Assembly (NCBI GenBank): GCA_938027685.1
Contig: CALJAM010000012.1
Span: forward strand, 1-64,000
From: an uncultured Bryobacteraceae bacterium
GTDB lineage: Bacteria > Acidobacteriota > Terriglobia > Bryobacterales > Bryobacteraceae
Direction of reading: 5' to 3'
DNA length: 64,000 nucleotides
In this document: positions 29,981-38,287 of the stretch, piece after piece
How positions within the stretch are numbered: the first letter of the stretch is position 1
Layout of the letters: each line of letters begins with the position of its first letter
The notes under the pieces: generated by a model
Databases searched by the model: none
Seen by the model: the letters and a program-made list of their open reading frames with translations, nothing else
What the model was told of the DNA's origin: nothing
Position numbers and translations under genes: made by a program

Positions 29981-30925
29981 CTAGAGCGAGCGTAGGAGTT
30001 CCAAATCCACATTTCCGCCGGAAAGAATGACGCCCGCCGACCTGACTCCCGCGGGGAGCTTACCATGAAGCACGGCGGCCGCGGCCACCGCTCCGCTGGG
30101 CTCGACCAGCAGCTTCAGTCGCGCCAGCAGGAAACGCATGGTCTCCAGGATCTCCTCCTCGCTCACGAGTAAGACGCCCTCCAGCCGCCCACGCAGAAGC
30201 TCGAACGTCAACTCGCCAGGCTGCGGAGCCCGCAAGCCGTCGGCGATCGTGTCAGGACTGGCGATGCGCACCCGGCGCCCGGCGGCCAGCGAGAGATGCC
30301 AGTCATTGGCCCGCTCGGGCTCCACGCCGAAGATGCGGAGAGCCGGACGCAGGGCGCAGGCTGCCACGGCGCAACCCGCAAGCAGTCCGCCGCCGCCCAG
30401 CGGCGCCACCAGCGCATCCAGTTCCGGCACGTCCTCCAGCAGCTCGAGCGCCACCGTGCCCTGACCGGCGATGACCCAGGGATGATCGAACGGCGGCACT
30501 AGCACGGCGCCGGTTTCCCGCGCGATAGCCTCGCCGATCGCTTCCCGGCTCTCGCGCAGGCGGTCGTAGGTGACGATCCGAGCCCCGAAGTCGCGGGTCG
30601 CTTCGAGTTTGGATCGGGGCGCATCGGCCGGCATCACCAGCGTTGCGCGCGTGCCCAGCTGACGCGCCGCCAGGGCTACGGCCTGCGCATGGTTGCCCGA
30701 AGAATAGGCCACGACGCCGCGGCGCAATTGTTCGGCGTCGAGTTGCAGCAGGAAATTCGAGGCGCCGCGGATCTTGAAGGCGCCGCCGCGCTGCAGATTC
30801 TCGCATTTGAAAAACACGCGCAAGCCGGCCCGCTGGTCCGCGCTGCGGGAGGTTTCAATCGGCGTTCGGCGCACCATGAACCGGATCCGGTCGCGGGCGC
30901 GGCGTACGTCATCGGCGCTAACCAC
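29981..30925 (-). CDS. Threonine/serine dehydratase (PLP-dependent)
   Basis: A 314-residue fold-type II PLP enzyme that deaminates threonine or serine to the 2-oxo acid. The PLP lysine is in GGAFKIRGASNF (Lys51), SSGNHAQAVA is the substrate loop and APLGGGGLLAG binds the cofactor phosphate. It lacks the C-terminal regulatory ACT domain, so it resembles catabolic TdcB or serine racemase rather than feedback-controlled IlvA. GTG start. It is divergent from the serine biosynthesis pair, a sensible opposition. Confidence 0.87.
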   Translation of the reverse strand: MVSADDVRRARDRIRFMVRRTPIETSRSADQRAGLRVFFKCENLQRGGAFKIRGASNFLLQLDAEQLRRGVVAYSSGNHAQAVALAARQLGTRATLVMPADAPRSKLEATRDFGARIVTYDRLRESREAIGEAIARETGAVLVPPFDHPWVIAGQGTVALELLEDVPELDALVAPLGGGGLLAGCAVAACALRPALRIFGVEPERANDWHLSLAAGRRVRIASPDTIADGLRAPQPGELTFELLRGRLEGVLLVSEEEILETMRFLLARLKLLVEPSGAVAAAAVLHGKLPAGVRSAGVILSGGNVDLELLRSL

Positions 30926-30931
30926 GGCTCC

Positions 30932-30937
30932 ATTGTA
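30932..30937 (-). promoter_or_regulatory. -10 element immediately before the dehydratase gene
   Basis: TACAAT on the minus strand is only six bases from GTG 30925, so the start codon would be at +1. This predicts a leaderless transcript. Confidence 0.45.
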
Positions 30938-30984
30938 ACGGGACGGTGACGGCGGTCGTGGTTGGCGAACGCGCGTGGCGAATC

Positions 30985-30993
30985 TGCTATCCT
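30985..30993 (+). promoter_or_regulatory. Extended -10 promoter of the aminotransferase-serA pair
   Basis: TGCTATCCT fits the extended -10 form seen elsewhere in the window. The predicted leader of about 40 bases contains GGGGAGGA (31025-31032), which sets the start at ATG 31040. Confidence 0.45.
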
Positions 30994-31039
30994 ATTCGAC
31001 TATCCCAGGCATTTCGAAGCCGAAGGGGAGGACTATCTC

Positions 31040-32212
31040 ATGCATATCCGCAAACAGAGGTTACTGACGCCGGGCCCCACGCCCCTTTATCCCGGGGCGT
31101 TGCAGGCCATGATGGCTTCCGACATCCACCACCGCACCGAGGACTTTCGCCGTCTCTACCAGACGGCGCTGAGGGACCTCAAAGAGGTCCTGGGCACCTC
31201 GCACGATGTGCTCGTGTTCTGCTCCTCAGGTACCGGCGCCATGGAGGCCGCCGTCTCTAACCTGTTCTCGCCGGGCGAGAAAGTGATCTGTTGTTCGGCG
31301 GGCAAGTTCGGCGAGCGCTGGGTGGAGATTGCCAAAGCCTACGGGTTGGAGGTCGTGGTACTGCAAGCCGAATACGGGCGCGCGGTGGCGGTCGAGCAGG
31401 TTGCGGAGGCACTCTCGGCCCATCCGGACGTGCGAGGCGTTTTCGTGCAGGCGTCGGAGACCTCGACCGGAGTGGCGCACGACGTGCGCGGCATGGCCGA
31501 AATCGTGGCGCGCACGGAGGCCGTTTTCGTGGTGGACGCCATTACCGGCTTCGGAACCATGCCGCTGGATATCGACGGCTGGGGGCTCGACGTGGTCGTG
31601 GGCGGATCGCAGAAGGCCTTCATGATCCCGCCCGGCCTCTCTTTCATCACGGTGGGCCCCAAGGCTTGGCGGCGGGCCGAAACAGCGCGCCTGCCTCACT
31701 ACTATTTCGACCTCAAGAAAGAAAAGAAGAGCGCCGAAAAAGGCGAATCGAGCTGGACCCCCTCCACCTCCCTGCTGCTGGCGCTCAGCGCGGCCTTGGC
31801 TTACATCAAGCAGATCGGCATGGACAAGCTCATCGAGAACGCGCAGTTGTTGGCCCGCGCCACGCGCGAGGCCGTCTGCGAGATCGGTCTGGAGCTGTTT
31901 GCCAAGGATTCGCCGGCAGCTTCGGTGACGGCGGTAAAGGCCCCCGCCGGCTGGGACTCCGGACTCATCGTCAAGGAATTTCGCAATCGCTTCGGCGCCA
32001 TCATCGCCAACGGTCAGGGCACAATGAGGGGCAAGATCTTCCGCATCGCCCATCTGGGCTACTTTGATTTCGCCGATATTTTCGCCATCATCGCCGGTCT
32101 CGAGCTCATTCTGAACGCTAACGGCTTCCCGGTCCGTTACGGCAGCGGCGTGGCTGCCGCACAGAAGGTCTACGCCGAAGCGGCGTTCGCGCGGGAGGCG
32201 GCGCTGGCATGA
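31040..32212 (+). CDS. Class V aminotransferase (alanine-glyoxylate/serine-pyruvate type)
   Basis: A 390-residue PLP aminotransferase starting MHIRKQRLLTPGPTPLYPG. The PLP lysine is in VGGSQKAFMIPPGLSF, and SSGTGAMEAAVSNL forms the phosphate-binding turn. ATG 31040 is set by GGGGAGGA seven bases upstream. It overlaps serA by four bases. In several bacteria such an enzyme replaces SerC, transaminating 3-phosphohydroxypyruvate or acting as serine-glyoxylate aminotransferase. That role here is inferred from the neighbour. Confidence 0.88.
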   Translation: MHIRKQRLLTPGPTPLYPGALQAMMASDIHHRTEDFRRLYQTALRDLKEVLGTSHDVLVFCSSGTGAMEAAVSNLFSPGEKVICCSAGKFGERWVEIAKAYGLEVVVLQAEYGRAVAVEQVAEALSAHPDVRGVFVQASETSTGVAHDVRGMAEIVARTEAVFVVDAITGFGTMPLDIDGWGLDVVVGGSQKAFMIPPGLSFITVGPKAWRRAETARLPHYYFDLKKEKKSAEKGESSWTPSTSLLLALSAALAYIKQIGMDKLIENAQLLARATREAVCEIGLELFAKDSPAASVTAVKAPAGWDSGLIVKEFRNRFGAIIANGQGTMRGKIFRIAHLGYFDFADIFAIIAGLELILNANGFPVRYGSGVAAAQKVYAEAAFAREAALA

Positions 32213-33792
32213 ACATACTGGTAGCCGAGAGCATCGCACCGGCTGCCATCGAACTGCTCCGGCAGCCGGGATGGAACGTCATCGTATCCAACCCCAAGGA
32301 GTACCTGACGAACCTGCCCGAGGCCGAGGCCCTCATCGTGCGCAGCGCAGTGAAGGTGACGCGCGAGGTGCTCGAAAAGGCGCCGCGACTGCGCGTCATC
32401 GGACGCGCTGGAGTGGGTGTGGACAACGTGGACTTGGCTGCCGCCACGCAAGCCGGCGTGCTCGTGATGAACACGCCGGGCGGCAACGCCGTATCCGTCG
32501 CCGAGCATACCATCGCCTTGATGCTGGCCCTGGCCCGCTCGATCCCCCAGGCCAACGCATCCATGCACGCGGGCAAGTGGGAAAAGAAAAAGTTCATGGG
32601 AAGCGAGCTGCGGGGCAAGACGCTGGGCATTCTGGGTTTGGGCAGCATCGGCCGCGAGGTCGTGCGGCGCGCTCGCGCCTTCGAGATGAGGATCCTGGCC
32701 TGCGATCCCTACGTCCATCCCGAAACTGCGGCGGATTTGGGCGTAGAGCTGGTCGACAAGGCCCGACTCTTCGCGGAAAGCGACTATCTGAGCCTGCACG
32801 TGGCGCTGACACCGGAGACCCGCGGCATACTCAACCGCACGGCCTTCGAGCAGATGAAGCCGGGCGTGCGCATCGTCAACTGCGCCCGCGGTGAACTGAT
32901 CGATCACGACGCACTCTGCGAAGCGCTGGAATCCGGACGCGTTGCGGGCGCGGCGCTGGATGTCTTCCAACCTGAACCGCCGCCGCCCGACTTCCGGCTG
33001 CTCCGGTACGACTCGGTCATCGCGACCCCGCACATTGCCGGTTCTACCGAGGAGGCCCAAGAGATCGTAGGGGTGCGCATCGCCGAACAGATCGTCGAAT
33101 ACCTGCAGCACGGCGTAGCGATCAACGCTTGCAACATGCCCGCGCTCTCGCCCGAGCAGTATCGGGTCGTCGGACCCTACATCACGCTGGCCGAGCGCCT
33201 GGGCGCCTTCGCGGCACAGATCGCCTCCGGGCACCCGCGAGCCGTGCGGCTGGTTTACTCCGGGCGAATCGGCGAAGCGAACACGCATCTGGTGCGCAAC
33301 GCGGGCCTGGTGGGGCTGCTGAACCGCTGGCTCTCCGAGCGTGTCACGCTGGTCAACGCGATGCACATGGCGGCTCGGCGCAATCTGGCCGTTGCCGAGC
33401 GGCACGAAAAGCGCGCCGGGCACGTGGACTCGGTGCGGCTGGAACTCGAGACCGAATCGGGCGTGACGACGGTCGAAGGAGCGGTCGTGCTCGAGCGTCC
33501 GCGCCTGATCCAGGTCGACGGCATCTATTGCGAAGCCCCGCTCGCCGGCCACCTCGTTTTCATGAAGAATCAGGACGTGCCCGGCGTCATCGGACACGTG
33601 GGGACGGTACTGGGGCGGAACAACATCAACATCGCCAACTTTTCGCTGGGCCGCCGCGAAGGACCGCGCCCCGACGGGCCGCTCGACGCGCTGGCCGTGG
33701 TCGAGACGGACGAACCCGTTCCCGAGCATGTGCTCGCGCAGCTGCGTGAGAACCCTGCGGTCAAGGTGGCCAAGGCGGTCGAGCTGGACTGA
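32209..33792 (+). CDS. serA: D-3-phosphoglycerate dehydrogenase
   Basis: Catalyses the first step of serine synthesis, oxidising 3-phosphoglycerate. The 527-residue long form has the NAD motif GLGSIGREVVRRARAFEM, substrate residues in VGVDNVDLAAATQAGV, and the catalytic IATPHIAGSTEEAQE. It then has an intervening domain and a C-terminal ACT domain (NQDVPGVIGHVGTVLGRNNI) for serine feedback. ATG overlaps the aminotransferase stop (ATGA). No serB is present in the window. Confidence 0.96.
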   Translation: MNILVAESIAPAAIELLRQPGWNVIVSNPKEYLTNLPEAEALIVRSAVKVTREVLEKAPRLRVIGRAGVGVDNVDLAAATQAGVLVMNTPGGNAVSVAEHTIALMLALARSIPQANASMHAGKWEKKKFMGSELRGKTLGILGLGSIGREVVRRARAFEMRILACDPYVHPETAADLGVELVDKARLFAESDYLSLHVALTPETRGILNRTAFEQMKPGVRIVNCARGELIDHDALCEALESGRVAGAALDVFQPEPPPPDFRLLRYDSVIATPHIAGSTEEAQEIVGVRIAEQIVEYLQHGVAINACNMPALSPEQYRVVGPYITLAERLGAFAAQIASGHPRAVRLVYSGRIGEANTHLVRNAGLVGLLNRWLSERVTLVNAMHMAARRNLAVAERHEKRAGHVDSVRLELETESGVTTVEGAVVLERPRLIQVDGIYCEAPLAGHLVFMKNQDVPGVIGHVGTVLGRNNINIANFSLGRREGPRPDGPLDALAVVETDEPVPEHVLAQLRENPAVKVAKAVELD

Positions 33793-34087
33793 ACAAACGA
33801 CCGGCCTCGTCGCGTGGGAACAGGCCGCCGTACGCCGCGGGCGGAGGCAATCCTACTGCGGTTCTTCTGCCGCAGCGGCTCCGGCTGCAAAGATGCGAGC
33901 GCATCCTTCGCGCCGCGCTTCCGCTCGCGGCCGAGAGCGGCAGCGGTCAACCTCCGAGTGCTCCGCGAGTGCAGGAACTTGGGATCCGCCCCTTGGCACC
34001 GCGAGATGAGTCCCCACCCGCGTCCGCCCGCGGCGGAGACACAGCGCGTCCGAGGCGGCGCCGGCTTCCCGCGGACGCCGGTTCAGC
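33793..34087. other. Convergent gap between serA and nuoH
   Basis: These 295 bases have no convincing gene. Two small inverted repeats occur, CTGCGG/CCGCAG (33856-33875) and GATGCG/CGCATC (33892-33905). Neither is followed by a T-tract, so they are at best weak transcription stops for the converging operons. Confidence 0.4.
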
Positions 34088-35266
34088 TCAGCCCCGCAGC
34101 ATCCCGACGACGCCGTTCACCAGCAGAGCGCCCATTCCAATGGGGATGAGACGCTTCCAACCGATGTTCATCAATTGGTCGTAGCGGTAGCGCGGCCAGG
34201 TGCCGCGAAACCAGATGAAGGCGTAGATCACCACGAAGACCTTCAGCAGGAACCAGAAGGGACCGATGACTGCCTGATTCACTGCCGGGATGAGCAGGAG
34301 CGCTCCCACCCCCAAGAGCGCCAGCCCTACGACGCGCAGGCCGATCGCGTTCGCGCGGCTCTTCAGCCGACGCGCCAGCGGGAAGCAGAGTCCGCCTGAG
34401 GCGAACATGAGGGCAAAGGGGAAAACGTAATTCAGCGGGAATTCGAGCCAGGGCACGTTGGGGAAGGGCCTCAGCCAGCCGCCCCAAAACAGCGTCACCA
34501 TCACGCCGGCCACGACGAAGATGTTGGCGTACTCGGCCAGAAAGTAAAGCGCCCAGCGAAACCCGCTGTACTCGGTGTGGAAGCCGGCCACCAACTCGGA
34601 CTCGGCCTCCGGCAAGTCGAAGGGAGCGCGATTGGTCTCGGCCACGGCGGCGATCAAATAGACCGCGGCAGGCACGAGCATCAGGCCGTAGTTCTCGAAT
34701 GCGAACCAGATCTGGCGCTCGTACTGGGCCTTGACGATACCCACCATGCTCAGCGTGCCCGCCGCCATCACCCCCGAAAGGAGCGCAAAAGCCAGCGCGA
34801 CCTCGTAGCTGATCAATTGGGCGCCGCTGCGCAGCGCGCCGAGCAGCGCGTAATGCGAATTCGCCGACCAGCCGCCCAGCACGATGCCCAGGACGCCCAC
34901 CGCCGACATGGCGCTGATAACGAGCAGGCCCACGTTGACATCGGCTACGCGCAATTGTTCGCTGAAGGGCAGAACGGCGAACGCGGTCAGCGCCGTCACC
35001 ACCGAGATCACGGGCGCGGCCAGAAACAGCGGCCGGTCGGCTGCCGCCGGAATTACGTCCTCTTTGATGATCAGTTTCACGGCGTCGGCAATCGGCTGGA
35101 GCAGGCCGTGCGGCCCCACTCGCATGGGTCCGAGACGCACCTGAAAGTCGGCCAGAATCTTGCGTTCCAGCAGCACCACGTAGCCCGCGACCAGCGGGAA
35201 CAGCAGCACGATCACCGCCGCCAGCGCAACCGGTAGGGTGAGGGGATGTTCCAGAACCGTCTGCAT
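34088..35266 (-). CDS. nuoH: NADH-quinone oxidoreductase subunit H
   Basis: A 392-residue membrane subunit with about nine helices that forms the quinone-access site joining membrane and peripheral arms. Motifs include LERKILADFQVRLGPMRVGPHG (in two parts), ETNRAPFDLPEAESELVAG and the acidic-loop EYSGFRWALYFLAEY. It is the last gene of the operon, after nuoN. The usual location is between nuoG and nuoI. Confidence 0.96.
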   Translation of the reverse strand: MQTVLEHPLTLPVALAAVIVLLFPLVAGYVVLLERKILADFQVRLGPMRVGPHGLLQPIADAVKLIIKEDVIPAAADRPLFLAAPVISVVTALTAFAVLPFSEQLRVADVNVGLLVISAMSAVGVLGIVLGGWSANSHYALLGALRSGAQLISYEVALAFALLSGVMAAGTLSMVGIVKAQYERQIWFAFENYGLMLVPAAVYLIAAVAETNRAPFDLPEAESELVAGFHTEYSGFRWALYFLAEYANIFVVAGVMVTLFWGGWLRPFPNVPWLEFPLNYVFPFALMFASGGLCFPLARRLKSRANAIGLRVVGLALLGVGALLLIPAVNQAVIGPFWFLLKVFVVIYAFIWFRGTWPRYRYDQLMNIGWKRLIPIGMGALLVNGVVGMLRG

Positions 35267-35272
35267 GGTTTC

Positions 35273-36745
35273 CTACCGCAAGAGAACCGAATTCTGCGCC
35301 AACGCGAGCCAGGGCTCCGGGTACACGCCGATCGCCACGGTAAGCAGGCCCGTTACACCTAGAGCCAGCCGCAGGCCGAAACTCGAGGCCAGTGGTTCCC
35401 GATCGGCCGCCTCCGAGACAAACATGCTGCGCACGATCCGGAAGTAATAGTAGATGGCTACGGCCACATAGGCGGCGGCGATGGCGGCCAGCACGTACTC
35501 ACGCGCCTGGATCAGGGCCCAGAAGATGTAATACTTGGCGATGAAACCGGCCGTAGGCGGAATGCCCGCCAGCGAAAGAAGGAAGATCAACATGAGAACG
35601 GCGTGCACCGGGCTTTTATGCATCAACCCGCTCAGATCTTCCAGCTCCTCGCCCAGAATGTCTCGGCGACGTAAGGCGACGAGTACCAGAAAGGCGCCCA
35701 GATTCATGAAGGTGTAGACCAGCAGGTACACGGCAATGCCCTTGATTCCCGTCGGATTGCCCGCCACCAGTCCGAGCAGAACATAGCCCGCGTGCGAAAT
35801 CGAGCTGTAAGCCAGAAGCCGCTTGACGTTGGTCTGCGTGACAGCCGCCAGATTGCCGACGGTCAATGTGGCCACGGCCACCGCGGCCAGCAACGGCTGC
35901 CAGACCTCGCGCGCCGAAATCAGCGGGCCCAGGAAAATGCGCACCAGGAAGGCGAAGGAGGCCGCTTTTGAGGCGACCGAAAGATACGCCGTAACCGTGG
36001 TGGGGGCACCTTCGTAGGCATCCGGCGCCCACATATGGAAGGGCACGACCGAGACCTTGAAGAACAGACCGACCGCCGTGGTCGCCAGCGCCAGAAAGAC
36101 CAGCGGATCCCAGGCCGATCGGGCCGCCAGCGCGGCCGTGATGTCGCCCAGCCGCGTGGATCCGGCCAGACCGTACATCACCGAGAATCCGTACGCCAGA
36201 AAGCCGCTCGAGAACGCCCCGAGCAGCAGGTACTTGATGGCCGCCTCGTTGGACCGTTTGTCGAAACGTAGGAACCCCACCATGATGTAGAAGCAGACGG
36301 CCATCAACTCCAGACCCACGAACAGCGTCACCAGATCCGTCCCTGTGGCCAGAAAGTACATGCCGCAATTGGCCAGCAGGATCAGGCCGTAGTACTCGCC
36401 GTGATGCTCGCCTTCGATCTCCAGATACCGGTAAGAGACCAGCGCCACGATCAGCGAGGCTGCGAGGAATATCCCGTTGAAGAAAATGGCAAAACCGTCG
36501 ATGGTGAGCGCGCCCCGGAAGGCCGTGAACTCGGCCAGGCCTTCGCTGCTCAGAAACATGTACTGGCGCACCAGCCCGAGAGCCGCAAAGCCGATGCCCA
36601 GGGCGAGAAACAGGATAAGCCACTTGCGCTGACGCGGCGCGGGAAACACGAAAAAGTCGAACAGCAGCACGGCGCAGCCGAACAGCGCCAGCATCAGGGC
36701 CGGCACCAGCGCGAAGTGATCCACCGAGGTGTAGAACTCGCTCAT
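35273..36745 (-). CDS. nuoN: NADH-quinone oxidoreductase subunit N
   Basis: A 490-residue antiporter-like proton-pumping subunit with about 14 hydrophobic segments. It has the Mrp-type signature VVPFHMWAPDAYEGAPTTVT and LLAYSSISHAGYVLLG, containing the conserved charged residues of the half-channels. Its start overlaps the nuoM stop by four bases. Confidence 0.96.
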   Translation of the reverse strand: MSEFYTSVDHFALVPALMLALFGCAVLLFDFFVFPAPRQRKWLILFLALGIGFAALGLVRQYMFLSSEGLAEFTAFRGALTIDGFAIFFNGIFLAASLIVALVSYRYLEIEGEHHGEYYGLILLANCGMYFLATGTDLVTLFVGLELMAVCFYIMVGFLRFDKRSNEAAIKYLLLGAFSSGFLAYGFSVMYGLAGSTRLGDITAALAARSAWDPLVFLALATTAVGLFFKVSVVPFHMWAPDAYEGAPTTVTAYLSVASKAASFAFLVRIFLGPLISAREVWQPLLAAVAVATLTVGNLAAVTQTNVKRLLAYSSISHAGYVLLGLVAGNPTGIKGIAVYLLVYTFMNLGAFLVLVALRRRDILGEELEDLSGLMHKSPVHAVLMLIFLLSLAGIPPTAGFIAKYYIFWALIQAREYVLAAIAAAYVAVAIYYYFRIVRSMFVSEAADREPLASSFGLRLALGVTGLLTVAIGVYPEPWLALAQNSVLLR

Positions 36746-38283
36746 CGCAACACCTCCAGGGGCGCGGCGGCCGGCACGGGCGCCTTCCGAAAGTAATCCG
36801 GGCGAACTCGCTCGACGATCTGCGTCACCGGTTTCTCGAGAACCTCAAAGTAGGGCTTGGGATAAACGCCGATCCAAAGGGCCCATGCGATCAGGGGCAG
36901 GAAGACAGCCAGCTCCCGTAAGTTGAGATCGGGCAGATGCAGATTCTTTGGGTTGGTGACCTGGCCCAGCATAGTCCGCTGGTAGAGCCAGAGCAGGTAA
37001 GCCGCCCCGAGGATCACGCCCGTGGCGGCCAGCGCCGCCCAGACCCGGTTGGCTTCGAAAGCGCCCTGCAGGATGGTGAATTCGCCGATGAAGCCGTTCA
37101 GCAGCGGCAGCCCCGCCGAGCTCAGCATTGCAATGGCGAAGACCGTAGCGTACTTCGGCATGACGTGAGCCAGACCGCCGTACTCGGCAATCTCCCGCGT
37201 GTGCCGCCGCTCGTAGGCAATGCCTACGATCAGGAACAGCATGCCCGTCGATATGCCGTGATTGATCTGCTGAATTACGCTGCCCGCGAGCCCGTTAGGA
37301 TTGAGGGCGAATATGCCCAGCGTGCAGAAACCGAGGTGACTTACCGACGAATAGGCGACCAGCTTCTTCCAATCCTGCTGCATCAGACTCACCAGGGCCC
37401 CGTAAATGATCGCCACCAGGGACAGTCCGACCAGGATCTTCACGATGAGCGGATCAATGGAAGCTTTCGGCAGCAGCGGGAGTGAAAAGCGGAGGAAGCC
37501 GTAAGTGCCCATCTTGAGCAAAATGCTGGCCAGAATCACGCTACCCGCGGTGGGCGCTTCGACGTGAGCGTCCGGCAGCCAGGTGTGGAAGGGGAACATC
37601 GGAACCTTGATGGCGAACCCGATGAAGAACGCCCAGAACACCCATTGCTGGAGGCCCAGCGGCAGATCGAGCTTCATCAGCTCGGCGATCTCGAAGGTGT
37701 AAAAGCCGTACTGTCGGAAGTGCTGGAAATACAACGTGAGAATGCCGAGCAGCATCAGAACGCTGCCTGCCAGCGTATAAAGGAAGAACTTGATGGCGGC
37801 GTAAAGCTTGCGCGGTCCGCCCCAGACGCCGATGATGAAGTACATCGGCACCAGTACGACTTCCCAGAAAACGAAAAACAGGAAAAAGTCGAGGGCCAGG
37901 AAAACGCCCAGCATACCAGTTTGCTGGAGCAGAAACATCGCGTAATACTGCTTGACCTTTTCCTGAATCGCGCTCCACGAGGAAAGAATGGCCAGCGCGC
38001 CGATGAGCGTAGTGAGCATGACCAGCAGCAAGCTGATGCCGTCGATGCCCACGATGTAGCGCGCCCCTAGACTGGGGATCCACTCATAGCGTTCCACGAG
38101 CTGGAAGCCCGAGGCGTTCTTGTCGAACCGCCAGAGCAGCGGCAGGCTGACTGCGAACCCGGCGAAGCCCGCGATGTTCGCCCACAATCGGATCAGCCCT
38201 GTGCGCCCGGACGGGATCAGCAGCAGGATGAGCATCCCGGCCAGCGGCGTGAAAAGGACGATGCTCAGCAGATGCTCGCTCAT
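36742..38283 (-). CDS. nuoM: NADH-quinone oxidoreductase subunit M
   Basis: Antiporter-like proton-pumping subunit, 513 residues from ATG 38283 (MSEHLLSIVLFTPLAGMLI). It has FWEVVLVPMYFIIGVWGG, containing the conserved pumping glutamate, then PMFPFHTWLPDAHVEAPTAG and KLVAYSSVSHLGFCTLG. A longer frame upstream encodes only a cysteine-rich, non-conserved stretch within nuoL, so I reject that start. It lies four bases after nuoL. Confidence 0.96.
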   Translation of the reverse strand: MSEHLLSIVLFTPLAGMLILLLIPSGRTGLIRLWANIAGFAGFAVSLPLLWRFDKNASGFQLVERYEWIPSLGARYIVGIDGISLLLVMLTTLIGALAILSSWSAIQEKVKQYYAMFLLQQTGMLGVFLALDFFLFFVFWEVVLVPMYFIIGVWGGPRKLYAAIKFFLYTLAGSVLMLLGILTLYFQHFRQYGFYTFEIAELMKLDLPLGLQQWVFWAFFIGFAIKVPMFPFHTWLPDAHVEAPTAGSVILASILLKMGTYGFLRFSLPLLPKASIDPLIVKILVGLSLVAIIYGALVSLMQQDWKKLVAYSSVSHLGFCTLGIFALNPNGLAGSVIQQINHGISTGMLFLIVGIAYERRHTREIAEYGGLAHVMPKYATVFAIAMLSSAGLPLLNGFIGEFTILQGAFEANRVWAALAATGVILGAAYLLWLYQRTMLGQVTNPKNLHLPDLNLRELAVFLPLIAWALWIGVYPKPYFEVLEKPVTQIVERVRPDYFRKAPVPAAAPLEVLR

Positions 38284-38287
38284 CGGC

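Noticed and set aside
33856-33905. Inverted repeats between serA and nuoH as a bidirectional terminator
   Set aside because: Stems are only six pairs and neither has a T-tract on either side.
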